Shown: one piece after another, positions 7,815 through 16,476 of the stretch
Layout: every line of letters begins with the position of its first letter
How positions within the stretch are numbered: the stretch's first letter is position 1
NCBI RefSeq assembly: GCF_023022965.1
Contig: NZ_CP095462.1
Coordinates: forward strand, 1,488,001 to 1,552,000
Reading direction: 5' to 3'
From: Ectobacillus sp. JY-23
GTDB taxonomy: Bacteria > Bacillota > Bacilli > Bacillales > Bacillaceae_G
Length of the DNA: 64,000 bases
Program-made: the position numbers and the translations under genes
Notes under the pieces: generated by a model
What the model saw: the letters and a program-made list of their open reading frames with translations, nothing else
Database searches by the model: none
What the model was told of the DNA's origin: nothing

Positions 7815-8388
7815 ATGCACATCACTATACAACAGCAAGTTCAATTTCTAGTAGAAATTGATAAGATGAAACAAGTGTATCGGCGCTCCTATTTAATTAA
7901 CAAGTTCCGAAATGAAAATGACGCTGAGCATACATGGCACTTGTTTTTTCTGAGTATGCAAATGAAAAGAATATCTCCCTGCTTAAGGTCATTAAAATGT
8001 TGCTTATTCACGATATTGTAGAAATTGATGCAGATGATACATTCTGCTACGATGAAAAAGGATATGACGATAAAGCAGAGCGTGAGCCAAAAGCCGCTAC
8101 ACGTATTTTTGAGATACTTCCTCCTGCTCAAGCTCAAGAAATGCATGAGCTTTGGCGCGAATTGGAGGAAAGAGAGACACCAGAAGCCCGCTTTGCTGCT
8201 GCTTTAGATAGATTGCAACCTTTAATACATAACTACCACACAGATGGAATGTCTTAGAAACAGCACAATATTTCCTCTTCTCAAATCTTACAGCGGACAT
8301 AGTCATTGCCGACGGCTCGGAAGCATTATGGAAGTATGCAAAACAAATCATTGCGGAATCTATAGAGTACGGCTACTTACAAAAATAA
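7815..8388 (+). pseudogene. HD-domain phosphohydrolase, decayed
   Basis: Three reading-frame pieces in order make one YfbR-like HD-domain protein. Frame one gives VQFLVEIDKMKQVYRRSYL and ENDAEHTW. Frame two starts MALVFSEYANEKN and holds the metal-site HD of MLLIHDIVEIDADD. The last piece reads IVIADGSEALWKYAKQII and ends at 8388. Lesions seen: a frameshifting deletion at about 7940, where a TGGCAC repeat suggests slippage; TGG changed to TAG at about 8256 (SWKQHN expected); and a frameshift near 8305. The original would have been a metal-dependent nucleotide phosphohydrolase. Three independent lesions argue against a sequencing slip. Confidence 0.8.
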
Positions 8389-8410
8389 CCCTGCAAACGC
8401 AGGGTTATTT
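8383..8410. terminator. Bidirectional terminator
   Basis: A 12-bp stem, AAATAACCCTGC / GCAGGGTTATTT, with an AAAC loop. It serves the HD remnant and the convergent murG-like gene. Confidence 0.85.
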
Positions 8411-9469
8411 TCATGCTTTTTCTATATATTCAATAATTTCTTTCAAGCAACCGGATGCGGAATAGCCACGCATTTTTTCTTTATAACGCAGACGGTATCC
8501 ATATACCTCATTCACTGATTGTAATAATGATGCTTCTGTTAGTTGTTCCTCCTGCAAAACGCGGCAATATCCCTGCTTTTCAAACGCTGCTGCATTTAAA
8601 ATTTGATCACCACGGCTAGAGGCCTTCGGAAGCGGAATTAAAATCATCGGTTTTTGCAATGTTAAAAACTCAAAGATTGCATTTGAACCGGCACGTGAAA
8701 TCACCATGTCTGTAGCCGCCATAATGTCAGGCAACTCATCGCTTACATATTCAAACTGTTGATATCCTTTTACTTCATTCAATGATTCATCACGATTTCC
8801 TTTTCCGCAAAGATGCACAATCTGAAATGTTTCAAGCAGTTGTGGTAATGCCTCTCGTATCGTTTCATTAATACGCTTTGCCCCTAGGCTTCCGCCCATG
8901 ATTGTAATCACTGGTTTGGTACTTGTGAATCCAAGATAGCGAAGACCGCGGTCGCGATTTCCTTTTAAAATATCCTCACGAATCGGGGAACCGGTATGTA
9001 CCGCCTTACCTGCCGGTAAATGTTTGATGGCTTCTTCAAAGGTAACGAAAATTTTTGTGGCAAATCGAATTGCAATTTTATTAGCAAGCCCAGGCGTAAT
9101 ATCAGACTCATGAAGAAACACAGGAATACGGTTCATCCAGCCCGCAATCACAACAGGTACAGAAACAAAACCACCTTTTGAAAAAATAACATCGGGTTTG
9201 AGCTTACGAATTAAAAAGTAAGCTTCCGCTACCCCCTTCATTACAAGAAACGGGTCTTTAAAATTTTTCATATCAAAGTAACGACGCAATTTACCACTTG
9301 AAATCCCATGATAAGGAATGCCTTCTTTTTCTATGATATCTTTTTCAATTCCTGTTTTAGATCCAATGTAGTGTATATTCCAGCCGCCCTCTTGCAGCTT
9401 AGGGATTAAGGCTAAATTTGGCGTTACATGACCGGCGGAACCTCCACCTGTAAATACGATTGTTTTCAC
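8411..9469 (-). CDS. murG2: MurG-type glycosyltransferase, second copy
   Basis: A 352-residue GT28 glycosyltransferase. N-terminal [18 protein letters not shown] is the lipid I-facing glycine loop; [34 protein letters not shown] and [12 protein letters not shown] (sugar-nucleotide site) follow. MurG transfers GlcNAc from UDP-GlcNAc to lipid I, making lipid II on the inner membrane face. It stands alone here, away from the dcw cluster, like the extra MurG annotated in B. cereus-group genomes, so it may be an isozyme or act on another lipid-linked acceptor. The start is GTG at 9469 after AAAGGAGC. A TATAAT element (9514-9519, minus strand) lies just outside metH. Confidence 0.88.
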   Translation of the reverse strand: MKTIVFTGGGSAGHVTPNLALIPKLQEGGWNIHYIGSKTGIEKDIIEKEGIPYHGISSGKLRRYFDMKNFKDPFLVMKGVAEAYFLIRKLKPDVIFSKGGFVSVPVVIAGWMNRIPVFLHESDITPGLANKIAIRFATKIFVTFEEAIKHLPAGKAVHTGSPIREDILKGNRDRGLRYLGFTSTKPVITIMGGSLGAKRINETIREALPQLLETFQIVHLCGKGNRDESLNEVKGYQQFEYVSDELPDIMAATDMVISRAGSNAIFEFLTLQKPMILIPLPKASSRGDQILNAAAFEKQGYCRVLQEEQLTEASLLQSVNEVYGYRLRYKEKMRGYSASGCLKEIIEYIEKA

Positions 9470-9529
9470 TTTTGCAGCTCCTTTACTATAAACGTCCTAT
9501 ATCATTATAGTACATTTTTGCTGCAAACT

Positions 9530-12500
9530 TTACATTACACTAAAATATCTTGCTTCCGGATGTGAAAATACCATTGCCGTAACCGAAGCCTCGGGGTTCA
9601 TCATATAACCGTCCGTCAATTCAACACCAATTTCTTCCGGACGTAGCAAACGAAACAATTTTTCTTGATCAGCAAGCTCCGGACACGCTGGATAACCGAA
9701 CGAAACTCGAATGCCTCTATATTTCGCACGGAAGCGCTCCTCCATTGTCATACGCACCGGATCCGGAAAGCCCCAGCGGTCACGAATTAACATGTGCGTA
9801 TATTCAGCCAAAGCCTCGGCCAATTCAAGTGCTAATGATTGAATGGCATGACTGCGTAAATAATCTCCTTCTTGCTTCCACTTTTCAGCTACTTCTCGTA
9901 CACCAGACCCGACAGTAACGGAGAAAAACGCTACATAATCACGTTCTGTTGGATGCAAGTAGTCAGCAAGAGTGCGATGCGGTGTTTTTTGTTGACGAGG
10001 AAAAGTGAAGCTTTCAAGTCGTTTCTCTTGAGATGGATCATAGATATAAATATTTTGTCCATCTGCTTTAACAGGGAAAAACTGATATACAACTTGCGGA
10101 CGAAGCCAAGTTTCTTCCTGTAGCAACTCATCAATAAGCGCGTTTAATTCAACAGCTTTCACATCTCCTTGTGCCAATAACTTTTGTACATTTCCTTTCA
10201 CACCAAGATGATGACCAAGGAGCATCTGTCTGTTTAAAAAGGGCGTAATATATGACACAGGAATATCTTTCATAACGACACGTTGCAATGTATGAGGACG
10301 CAATACTTCCGCCACTTCTAGTGGAACAGGTACATATTCTTCCGGTACTATTGCTACTGAAGGGGCAACCGTTACCTTTTTTTCTCTTTTTTCTACGATT
10401 AGCTTTTCACGTTCATCAGGACGCTGTAAACGATTGGCAAGATCAAGGCCGTTCATTGCATCACTTGCATATAAAACCAAACCTTCATAAGATGGTGAAA
10501 TGCGTGTATCTGTAAACTTTCGTGTCAAAGCTGCTCCACCTACCAAAATCGGCACATGAATATCGGCTGCCTTTAGATCTTCGGCTGTGGTAACCATCTG
10601 CTGTGCAGATTTCACCAGAAGACCAGATAAGCCAATAATATCAGGTTTATGCTCCTGCACTTGGCGAATCAACTCATCCGAGCGAATATTAATACCCAAG
10701 TTGACGATTTCAAAGCCATTGTTTGCTAAAATGATCTCAACAAGATTTTTTCCAATATCGTGTACATCTCCTTTGACTGTTGCCAGTACAACCTTTCCTT
10801 TCTTTTTCACATCTGTTTGCTCCATATGTGGTTCCAAATAACTTACCGCTGCCTTCATGCTTTCTGCACTTTGCAGCACTTCCGCCACAATGAGCTCATT
10901 ATTGTTAAACAAACGTCCTACTTCATCCATACCTGACATAAGTGGTCCGTTGATAATATCAAGCGGCTTCTGCCCTTCATCTAAAGCAATTTGCAAGTCA
11001 TCAAATAAACCTTGCTTTGTTCCTTCTACAATATAATTTGCTAACCTTTCCTCCAATGTAAATGTTTCTTGCACCTCAACACTTTTCTGCTTTGCAACGC
11101 GGTAAAAGGCTGTAAATTCTTCCAGTGTCTGTTGATTTGTTTGAAACAGCAAGCGGTCTGCCAACGCTTTTTCTTCATCTGAAATAGAAGCATAGCGCTC
11201 TAGCTTTTCAGTATTAACGATTGCATAGTCAAGACCCGCTTTTGTCGCGTGATATAGAAATACAGAGTTTAAAACCTCTCGCCCAGCAGGTGGCAAGCCA
11301 AATGAAATATTACTAACACCAAGTATTGTTAAGCATTCTGGTAACGCCTCTTTGATTAACCGCAAGCCCTCCACAGTCGCTAGAGCCGATCCTATATATT
11401 CTTCATCGCCCGTTCCGACTGGAAATACAAGTGGGTCGAAAATAATATCTGAAGGTCTCACACCGTATGTTTCAGTCAACAACTTATAACTTCTTAGTGC
11501 GATTTCCAGCTTCCTTTCCGCGGTGACCGCCATTCCAATTTCATCAATTGTTCCTACTACAATTGCAGCACCATATTTATGCAGAAGAGGAATCACCTTC
11601 TCAAAGCGTTCTTCTCCATTTTCGAGATTAATAGAATTTAAGATCGCTTTACCTTGGATATAGGTAAGTGCACGTTCCATTACTTCTTCGTCAGTAGAAT
11701 CAATAACAATGGGAACCTTCAGCATTTTGGTCACAGTTTGTAAAAACTTTTCCATATCTTCTTTTTCATCGCGATCAGGATCTGCCATACAAATATCAAT
11801 AACGTGGGCGCCCCGCTTCACTTGCGCCCTAGCTATTTCTGCTGCTTCTTCGAATTTTCCCTCAGCGATTAAACGTTTGAATGCTCGAGAGCCAATGACA
11901 TTGGTGCGTTCACCTACAAAAAGTGGGCGCATGGATTCTTCATATTGTAGGCTCTCGAGGCCGCTTACAGAATGACCTTGTCTCACTTTTTTGGTTCTCG
12001 GCGAAAGCGATACAAGCTCCTGTTTCATTGCACGGATATGAGCCGGTGTAGTTCCGCAGCATCCACCAACAATATTTATCCAGCCTTCTTCTGCGAATGC
12101 TTGGACTTTTTTTGCAAGCGATTGCGGCGATTCATGGTAATGACCGTCTTCGTCGGGCAAACCTGCATTGGGATAACAAGAAATATAACTTTCCGATACC
12201 TCATTCAAAGTTCTGATATGATCACGCATAAATTCCGGACCAGTCGCACAGTTCAGACCAACCGCGAGCGGTTTTAAGTGTTCAATAGATAAATAGAAGG
12301 CTTCTATACTTTGACCCGCAAGTGTCGTTCCCATAGGTTCAATCGTACCTGAGATCATAAGCGGCACCGTAATACCCGTTTCTTCAAATGCCTGGCGTAT
12401 TCCGATCGATGCAGCCTTTACGTTGCGCATATCTTGGCTTGTTTCTACAAGTAATACATCCACACCGCCCCGCAATAAACCGCGCGCTTGTCGCATATAT

Positions 12501-12913
12501 GCCTGAATAAGCTCTTCAAACGTAACACCACCTGTTACGCTAATGGCTTTTGTTGTCGGCCCCATTGCTCCTGCCACAAAGGCTTCTTTTCCCACTTCAG
12601 CAACTGCTTGTTTTGCAAGTTTGGCTGCTAATTCATTTAACTCTTCATCTAAATGAGATAAATGATAGTCGCTTAATACAATATTAGTAGCTCCGAATGT
12701 ATTGGTTTCAATAATATCGGCACCCGCTTCTAAATATGCTTTATGGATGGATAAAATAATATCTGGTCTTGTTTTTACAAGATATTCGTTACATCCTTCA
12801 TATACTTCGCCACCAAAGTCATCTGCTGCTAAATCATATTGTTGAATCATTGTTCCCATTGCGCCGTCAAGAATGAGAATTCGTTCCTGCAATGCTTGTT
12901 CAACCCTGCTCAT
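9530..12913 (-). CDS. metH: Cobalamin-dependent methionine synthase
   Basis: A 1127-residue four-module enzyme that methylates homocysteine using methyltetrahydrofolate through B12. Residues 1-300 are the homocysteine module with zinc ligands C222 and C285/C286 (GLNCATG, GGCCGTTP). About 325-600 is the pterin module (FVGERTNVIGS). About 620-840 is the B12 module with the lower-ligand motif D716-V-H718-D-I-G721. The rest is the SAM-dependent activation module (RPEEIGVELTDGYMMNPEAS near the end). The start ATG at 12913 follows GGAGGCG and overlaps the yitJ stop as ATGA, so translation is coupled. Expression depends on the upstream SAM riboswitch. B. subtilis itself uses MetE instead. Confidence 0.97.
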   Translation of the reverse strand: MSRVEQALQERILILDGAMGTMIQQYDLAADDFGGEVYEGCNEYLVKTRPDIILSIHKAYLEAGADIIETNTFGATNIVLSDYHLSHLDEELNELAAKLAKQAVAEVGKEAFVAGAMGPTTKAISVTGGVTFEELIQAYMRQARGLLRGGVDVLLVETSQDMRNVKAASIGIRQAFEETGITVPLMISGTIEPMGTTLAGQSIEAFYLSIEHLKPLAVGLNCATGPEFMRDHIRTLNEVSESYISCYPNAGLPDEDGHYHESPQSLAKKVQAFAEEGWINIVGGCCGTTPAHIRAMKQELVSLSPRTKKVRQGHSVSGLESLQYEESMRPLFVGERTNVIGSRAFKRLIAEGKFEEAAEIARAQVKRGAHVIDICMADPDRDEKEDMEKFLQTVTKMLKVPIVIDSTDEEVMERALTYIQGKAILNSINLENGEERFEKVIPLLHKYGAAIVVGTIDEIGMAVTAERKLEIALRSYKLLTETYGVRPSDIIFDPLVFPVGTGDEEYIGSALATVEGLRLIKEALPECLTILGVSNISFGLPPAGREVLNSVFLYHATKAGLDYAIVNTEKLERYASISDEEKALADRLLFQTNQQTLEEFTAFYRVAKQKSVEVQETFTLEERLANYIVEGTKQGLFDDLQIALDEGQKPLDIINGPLMSGMDEVGRLFNNNELIVAEVLQSAESMKAAVSYLEPHMEQTDVKKKGKVVLATVKGDVHDIGKNLVEIILANNGFEIVNLGINIRSDELIRQVQEHKPDIIGLSGLLVKSAQQMVTTAEDLKAADIHVPILVGGAALTRKFTDTRISPSYEGLVLYASDAMNGLDLANRLQRPDEREKLIVEKREKKVTVAPSVAIVPEEYVPVPLEVAEVLRPHTLQRVVMKDIPVSYITPFLNRQMLLGHHLGVKGNVQKLLAQGDVKAVELNALIDELLQEETWLRPQVVYQFFPVKADGQNIYIYDPSQEKRLESFTFPRQQKTPHRTLADYLHPTERDYVAFFSVTVGSGVREVAEKWKQEGDYLRSHAIQSLALELAEALAEYTHMLIRDRWGFPDPVRMTMEERFRAKYRGIRVSFGYPACPELADQEKLFRLLRPEEIGVELTDGYMMNPEASVTAMVFSHPEARYFSVM

Positions 12914-14718
12914 ACGTTCGCCTCCTGTTGTATTTTTGCATATTGTACAAGTTCTTCTGTTAGTTCGTAACGCAGAAAAGGCGTAATTAAATAAATGCCA
13001 TGAAACATTGTTACTGCAGCAGCCAACAGCTCTTTGGAAATGGCCAAGCCCTCTTGTATAGCTTGCTGTGGCTGGCAATCCATCCTTTGTCTAATATTTT
13101 CTGGAAGGGTGATGCCCGGCACCTCATAATGTAAAAAATCTGCATTTCTCTTACTGACGAGCGGCATGATTCCTATGAAAATAGGTACTTTTACATGTCT
13201 CGTTGCTTCATAGGTTCTTAGAAGTGTCTCCACATCATATACAGGCTGTGTAAGAAAATAATCTGCGCCAGCAGCAATCTTCTTTTCCATCCTTTTTACA
13301 GCAGCATCGATATGTCGTACATTTGGGTTAAAAGCAGCAGCCACAGAGAAGGAAGTAGCATCCCCAATTGATTTGCCAAGAGGTGATTTTCCTTGATTCA
13401 TTTGTTTCATCATAGAAATAAGCTCGAATGAGGAAACATCATAAACAGACGTGGCGCCTGGAAAATCGCCGACACGAGCTGGATCTCCCGTCAAAGCAAG
13501 CACCTCATTCATACCCAGGGAAGCAAGACCTAGTAAATGGGATTGTAAGCCAATTAAATTGTGATCGCGACATGTTAAGTGTGTTAACACAGGTATGTTC
13601 TGCCTCATTAGCATCGCGCCAAGTGCCATATTAGAAATACGTGGACTGGCTAATGAATTATCAGCCAGAGTAATTGCATCGGCTCCTGCTCGTTTGAGTG
13701 CCTTTGCTCCTTCAAAAAAGCGACTCGTATCCAAAGTTTTAGGAGGGTCTAGCTCGACAATAATCGTTCTCTCCTCCTTTGCCTTTTCTGCTAAACTATT
13801 ACCTGTTTGACGAGAGCGAGCCTCTGCTATGGTAATGATATTTCTTCTCTCTACCTCTTTCCTTAAGACCGGCGCTTGCTGTAATGCTTCTTTCATCGCC
13901 CGAATGTGTGCAGGTGTGGTCCCGCAGCAGCCACCAATCAGTTTGACACCTTGATTGGCAAATTGATTCACCATATCTTTAAAGTATTCAGGTGTTCCCT
14001 CATACACATATGTACCATCTACATATTTGGGGAGACCTGCATTCGGATAGGCAGAAAGATGTCCCTTCTGTGGAAGGGGCACATAGGTCAAAGATTCAAT
14101 CATATGAAGCGGTCCCAACCGGCAATTGAGACCGGCAACATCAGCACCAGATTGAAACAATTCAGCAAAGACATCTTCAATATATCTTCCAGTTTGTGTC
14201 AAGCCAGCCTCATGTAAAGCTACCTGTGTAATAATGGGGATATCTGTTCTTGATCGCAAAATACGTAAAGCTCGTATTAATTCCTTTTCATCATAGAAGG
14301 TTTCCAGGATCAGGCCATCCACACCTTCCTCAAGCAAAGCATACGCTTGCTCAAGCAACATAAACTCACGTTCTGCTTCTGTTGTTATCATGGCTCCCGT
14401 ATGCTTCACGCCACCAATCGTCCCAAGGATATAAGCACCCTCTGCTCCGACTCTAGCGTTTCTAACCGCGGCTCTATTAATAGCAACAACCTGCTCCTCC
14501 AAGCCATATGCGCGCAATTTCCCTTCATTAGCACCATATGTATGTGTTTGGATAACCTCTGCTCCTGCCTCTCTATATTGACGATGTATATCAATGATGC
14601 GCTCTGGTTGTTCTAGATTGAGTTCTTCCAAACAACTCTGCAATCCATGAGAATGGAGCAATGTTCCGATTGCTCCATCACCTAGTAAGATACCTTCCTC
14701 AATTCTTTTTCGTAACAT
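12910..14718 (-). CDS. yitJ: Bifunctional homocysteine S-methyltransferase / methylenetetrahydrofolate reductase
   Basis: A 602-residue fusion. Residues 1-290 are a homocysteine S-methyltransferase domain: GDGAIGTLLHSHG at the start and zinc ligands C199 and C264/C265 (GLNCRLG, IGGCCGTTP). About 315-600 is a MetF-like reductase (VELDPPKTLD, LALTGDPARVGDFPGA, ADYFLTQPVYD). It supplies methyl-THF, and possibly methionine directly, next to metH, which consumes methyl-THF. It matches B. subtilis YitJ in layout. The ATG at 14718 follows a GGGGTGCG site. It is the first gene of a two-gene operon controlled by a SAM-I riboswitch. Confidence 0.95.
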   Translation of the reverse strand: MLRKRIEEGILLGDGAIGTLLHSHGLQSCLEELNLEQPERIIDIHRQYREAGAEVIQTHTYGANEGKLRAYGLEEQVVAINRAAVRNARVGAEGAYILGTIGGVKHTGAMITTEAEREFMLLEQAYALLEEGVDGLILETFYDEKELIRALRILRSRTDIPIITQVALHEAGLTQTGRYIEDVFAELFQSGADVAGLNCRLGPLHMIESLTYVPLPQKGHLSAYPNAGLPKYVDGTYVYEGTPEYFKDMVNQFANQGVKLIGGCCGTTPAHIRAMKEALQQAPVLRKEVERRNIITIAEARSRQTGNSLAEKAKEERTIIVELDPPKTLDTSRFFEGAKALKRAGADAITLADNSLASPRISNMALGAMLMRQNIPVLTHLTCRDHNLIGLQSHLLGLASLGMNEVLALTGDPARVGDFPGATSVYDVSSFELISMMKQMNQGKSPLGKSIGDATSFSVAAAFNPNVRHIDAAVKRMEKKIAAGADYFLTQPVYDVETLLRTYEATRHVKVPIFIGIMPLVSKRNADFLHYEVPGITLPENIRQRMDCQPQQAIQEGLAISKELLAAAVTMFHGIYLITPFLRYELTEELVQYAKIQQEANV

Positions 14719-14752
14719 TCATCGCACCCCTTTTTGTAGGGCGAATAATTTC

Positions 14753-14787
14753 ACAAAAAATCCTCTCCTTTATGAAAGGAGAGGATT
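14753..14787 (-). terminator. Riboswitch terminator before yitJ
   Basis: A 13-bp stem, AATCCTCTCCTTT / AAAGGAGAGGATT, followed on the minus strand by TTTTTT. It is the expression platform of the SAM riboswitch that precedes it. Confidence 0.9.
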
Positions 14788-14796
14788 CGGAAACAT

Positions 14797-14913
14797 CCGC
14801 CCCTTATCACGCAAAACTTGTTGTTTTGCAGGTTGTAGCACCGTTTCAAACAAGTCGTTTGAAGGTTGCCGGGCTTCACAGGGCCTTTCCCTCCGCCGCT
14901 CTCGATAAGAGTT
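14797..14913 (-). promoter_or_regulatory. SAM-I riboswitch (S box) of yitJ-metH
   Basis: Read on the minus strand: CTCTTATCGAGAG, then GGCGGAGGGA, GGCCCTGTGAAGCCCGGCAACC, GGTGCTACAACCTGC and TGATAAGGGGC. The P1 pairing CTTATC/GATAAG, the kink-turn and the conserved core are all recognisable. SAM binding should favour the terminator at 14753-14787 and switch the operon off when methionine is plentiful. Confidence 0.95.
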
Positions 14914-14940
14914 TGATACAACTTATGCGCTTTTCATGAT

Positions 14941-14970
14941 AATTTAGCATACTCGCTTTTTAGAAGTCAA
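14941..14970 (-). promoter_or_regulatory. yitJ-metH promoter
   Basis: On the minus strand: TTGACT (14970-14965), 18 bases, TAAATT (14946-14941). It starts about 30 bases before the riboswitch. Confidence 0.6.
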
Positions 14971-15018
14971 TAAAAATAAACATAATTATTTTTAATTTTT
15001 TAAATTAACAAAAAAATA

Positions 15019-15048
15019 TTGCTTTTTTCTAGGTACTAAGTATACAGT
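15019..15048 (+). promoter_or_regulatory. metI-metC promoter
   Basis: TTGCTT (15019-15024) and a -10 region TATACAGT (15041-15048); the exact -10 register is uncertain. The riboswitch starts about 30 bases downstream. Confidence 0.5.
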
Positions 15049-15079
15049 ATAAAAAAGACTTCGAACTTCATATGTGTTT

Positions 15080-15187
15080 CTTATCCAGAGAGGTGGAGGG
15101 ACTGGCCCTTAGATACCTCAGCAACCATTAACAATTCTGTTAAAAAGGTGCTAACTCCAGCAAATTCAAAGGAATTTGACAGATAAG
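15080..15187 (+). promoter_or_regulatory. SAM-I riboswitch (S box) of metI-metC
   Basis: CTTATCCAGAGAGGTGGAGGGA, GGCCC, CCTCAGCAACC, GGTGCTAACTCCAGC and GACAGATAAG are the conserved S-box blocks in order, closed by CTTATC/GATAAG. It is the second copy in this window and drives the opposite direction from the yitJ switch. Confidence 0.95.
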
Positions 15188-15209
15188 AAGAAGCGTATTC
15201 TGCATTATA

Positions 15210-15236
15210 AAGCCTTCTTCTTAGAAGGCTTTTTTA
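15210..15236 (+). terminator. Riboswitch terminator before metI
   Basis: Stem AAGCCTTCT / AGAAGGCTT with a TCTT loop and a run of T. It is the expression platform of the metI S box. Confidence 0.92.
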
Positions 15237-15241
15237 TGTTA

Positions 15242-15344
15242 GGCAGTTTTAAAGCCTAGTGTTGAGGATAGGAACTTGTTGATTGGAGCGCAGGGGGAGG
15301 CTCTTGCGGAACGCAAAACACTGTAATGGAAAGTAACAACGGCC
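15242..15344 (+). mobile_element. MITE-like repeat, copy G, in the metI leader (internally deleted)
   Basis: About 103 bp. Its left half (TTTTAAAGCCTAGTGTTGA, AACTTGTTGATTGGAG) matches the reverse complement of the copy at 39583. Its right half (TGTAATGGAAAGTAACAAC, GGCC) matches that copy's other end with internal loss. The flanks TTATGTTA (15234-15241) and TTATATTA (15345-15352) agree at 7 of 8 bases, as expected for a target duplication. It lies directly after the riboswitch terminator U-tract and lengthens the metI leader. Confidence 0.75.
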
Positions 15345-15366
15345 TTATATTAAAGGGGGAGAAAAT

Positions 15367-16476
15367 ATGAGACAGGAAACAAAGTTGGCTCAAATTGGAA
15401 ACAGAAGTGAACACACTACAGGAACTGTGAGCGCTCCTATTTACTTATCTACAGCTTACAGACATGAGGGGATTGGCAGATCAACCGGATATGACTATAC
15501 GCGTACAGGCAATCCAACGCGCGAGATTCTCGAGCAGGCCATTGCAGAGCTGGAACACGGAGATAAAGGGTTTGCCTGTAGCTCAGGTATGGCTGCAATT
15601 CTTCTTGTACTTTCTTTATTTAAATCTGGAGATGAATTGATTGTATCAGAAGACTTATACGGCGGTACTTTCCGCTTATTTAATGATTTAGAAAACAGAT
15701 GGAACATTCGATGTAGATATGTATCAACTCATGATCTACATCATATCGAAGAAGCCATTACATCAAACACAAAGGCTATTTTCATTGAGACACCTACCAA
15801 CCCACTCATGGAAGTCACAGACCTTCCCGGCGTAGCTGACATTGCAAAAAGATATAATTTACTGCTCATAGTTGATAATACCTTTTACACACCGGTGCTA
15901 CAGCAGCCTATCTTGCTTGGTGCCGACATTGTCATTCATAGTGCCACAAAATATTTAGGAGGACATAATGATGTATTGGCTGGTCTTGTTGTAGCGAAAG
16001 GAGCAGCGCTTTGCACGGCACTCGGTCATTTTCATAACGCTTCCGGTGCTGTTTTAAGTCCCTTTGACTCTTGGCTTTTAATGAGAGGCATGAAAACTCT
16101 AGCACTGCGCATGAAGCAGCATGAAGAGAACGCAAAAGCCTTGGTTTCTTTCTTGCAGTCTTCCGCATCAGTAACAGATGTCCTGTACCCTGGCAAAGGG
16201 GGAATGATTTCATTTCGCTTACAACACGAAGAATGGATTGATCCATTTTTGCAATCCCTTTCTCTCATCACATTTGCAGAAAGTCTAGGTGGTACGGAAA
16301 GTTTTATTACATATCCGGCTACTCAAACACATGCAGATATTCCTACTCAGGTGCGGCTACAACGTGGTGTATGCAATCGGCTACTTCGCTTTTCCGTGGG
16401 TATTGAGCATGTTGAAGATTTGATACAAGATGTAAAGCACGCACTTTATCTTGTACGCGAGGAGGTTCAAATATGA
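15367..16476 (+). CDS. metI: Cystathionine gamma-synthase / O-acetylhomoserine thiolyase
   Basis: A 369-residue PLP enzyme of the Cys/Met metabolism family. The PLP lysine is K195 in HSATKYLGGH. Other family marks are YTRTGNPTRE near 44-53, CSSGMAAI, EDLYGGTFR and the phosphate/substrate segment SLGGTESFITYPA. MetI joins an activated homoserine with cysteine or sulfide to give cystathionine or homocysteine. AAAGGGGGAG precedes the ATG. The stop overlaps the metC start by 4 bases, so the pair is coupled. Regulation is by the SAM-I riboswitch upstream. At 369 residues it is close to the B. subtilis enzyme. Confidence 0.95.
   Translation: MRQETKLAQIGNRSEHTTGTVSAPIYLSTAYRHEGIGRSTGYDYTRTGNPTREILEQAIAELEHGDKGFACSSGMAAILLVLSLFKSGDELIVSEDLYGGTFRLFNDLENRWNIRCRYVSTHDLHHIEEAITSNTKAIFIETPTNPLMEVTDLPGVADIAKRYNLLLIVDNTFYTPVLQQPILLGADIVIHSATKYLGGHNDVLAGLVVAKGAALCTALGHFHNASGAVLSPFDSWLLMRGMKTLALRMKQHEENAKALVSFLQSSASVTDVLYPGKGGMISFRLQHEEWIDPFLQSLSLITFAESLGGTESFITYPATQTHADIPTQVRLQRGVCNRLLRFSVGIEHVEDLIQDVKHALYLVREEVQI

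Noticed and set aside
12914-13078. 55-codon N-terminal extension of metH
   Set aside because: It overlaps the 3' end of yitJ; the ATGA overlap with GGAGGCG gives a better start at 12913.
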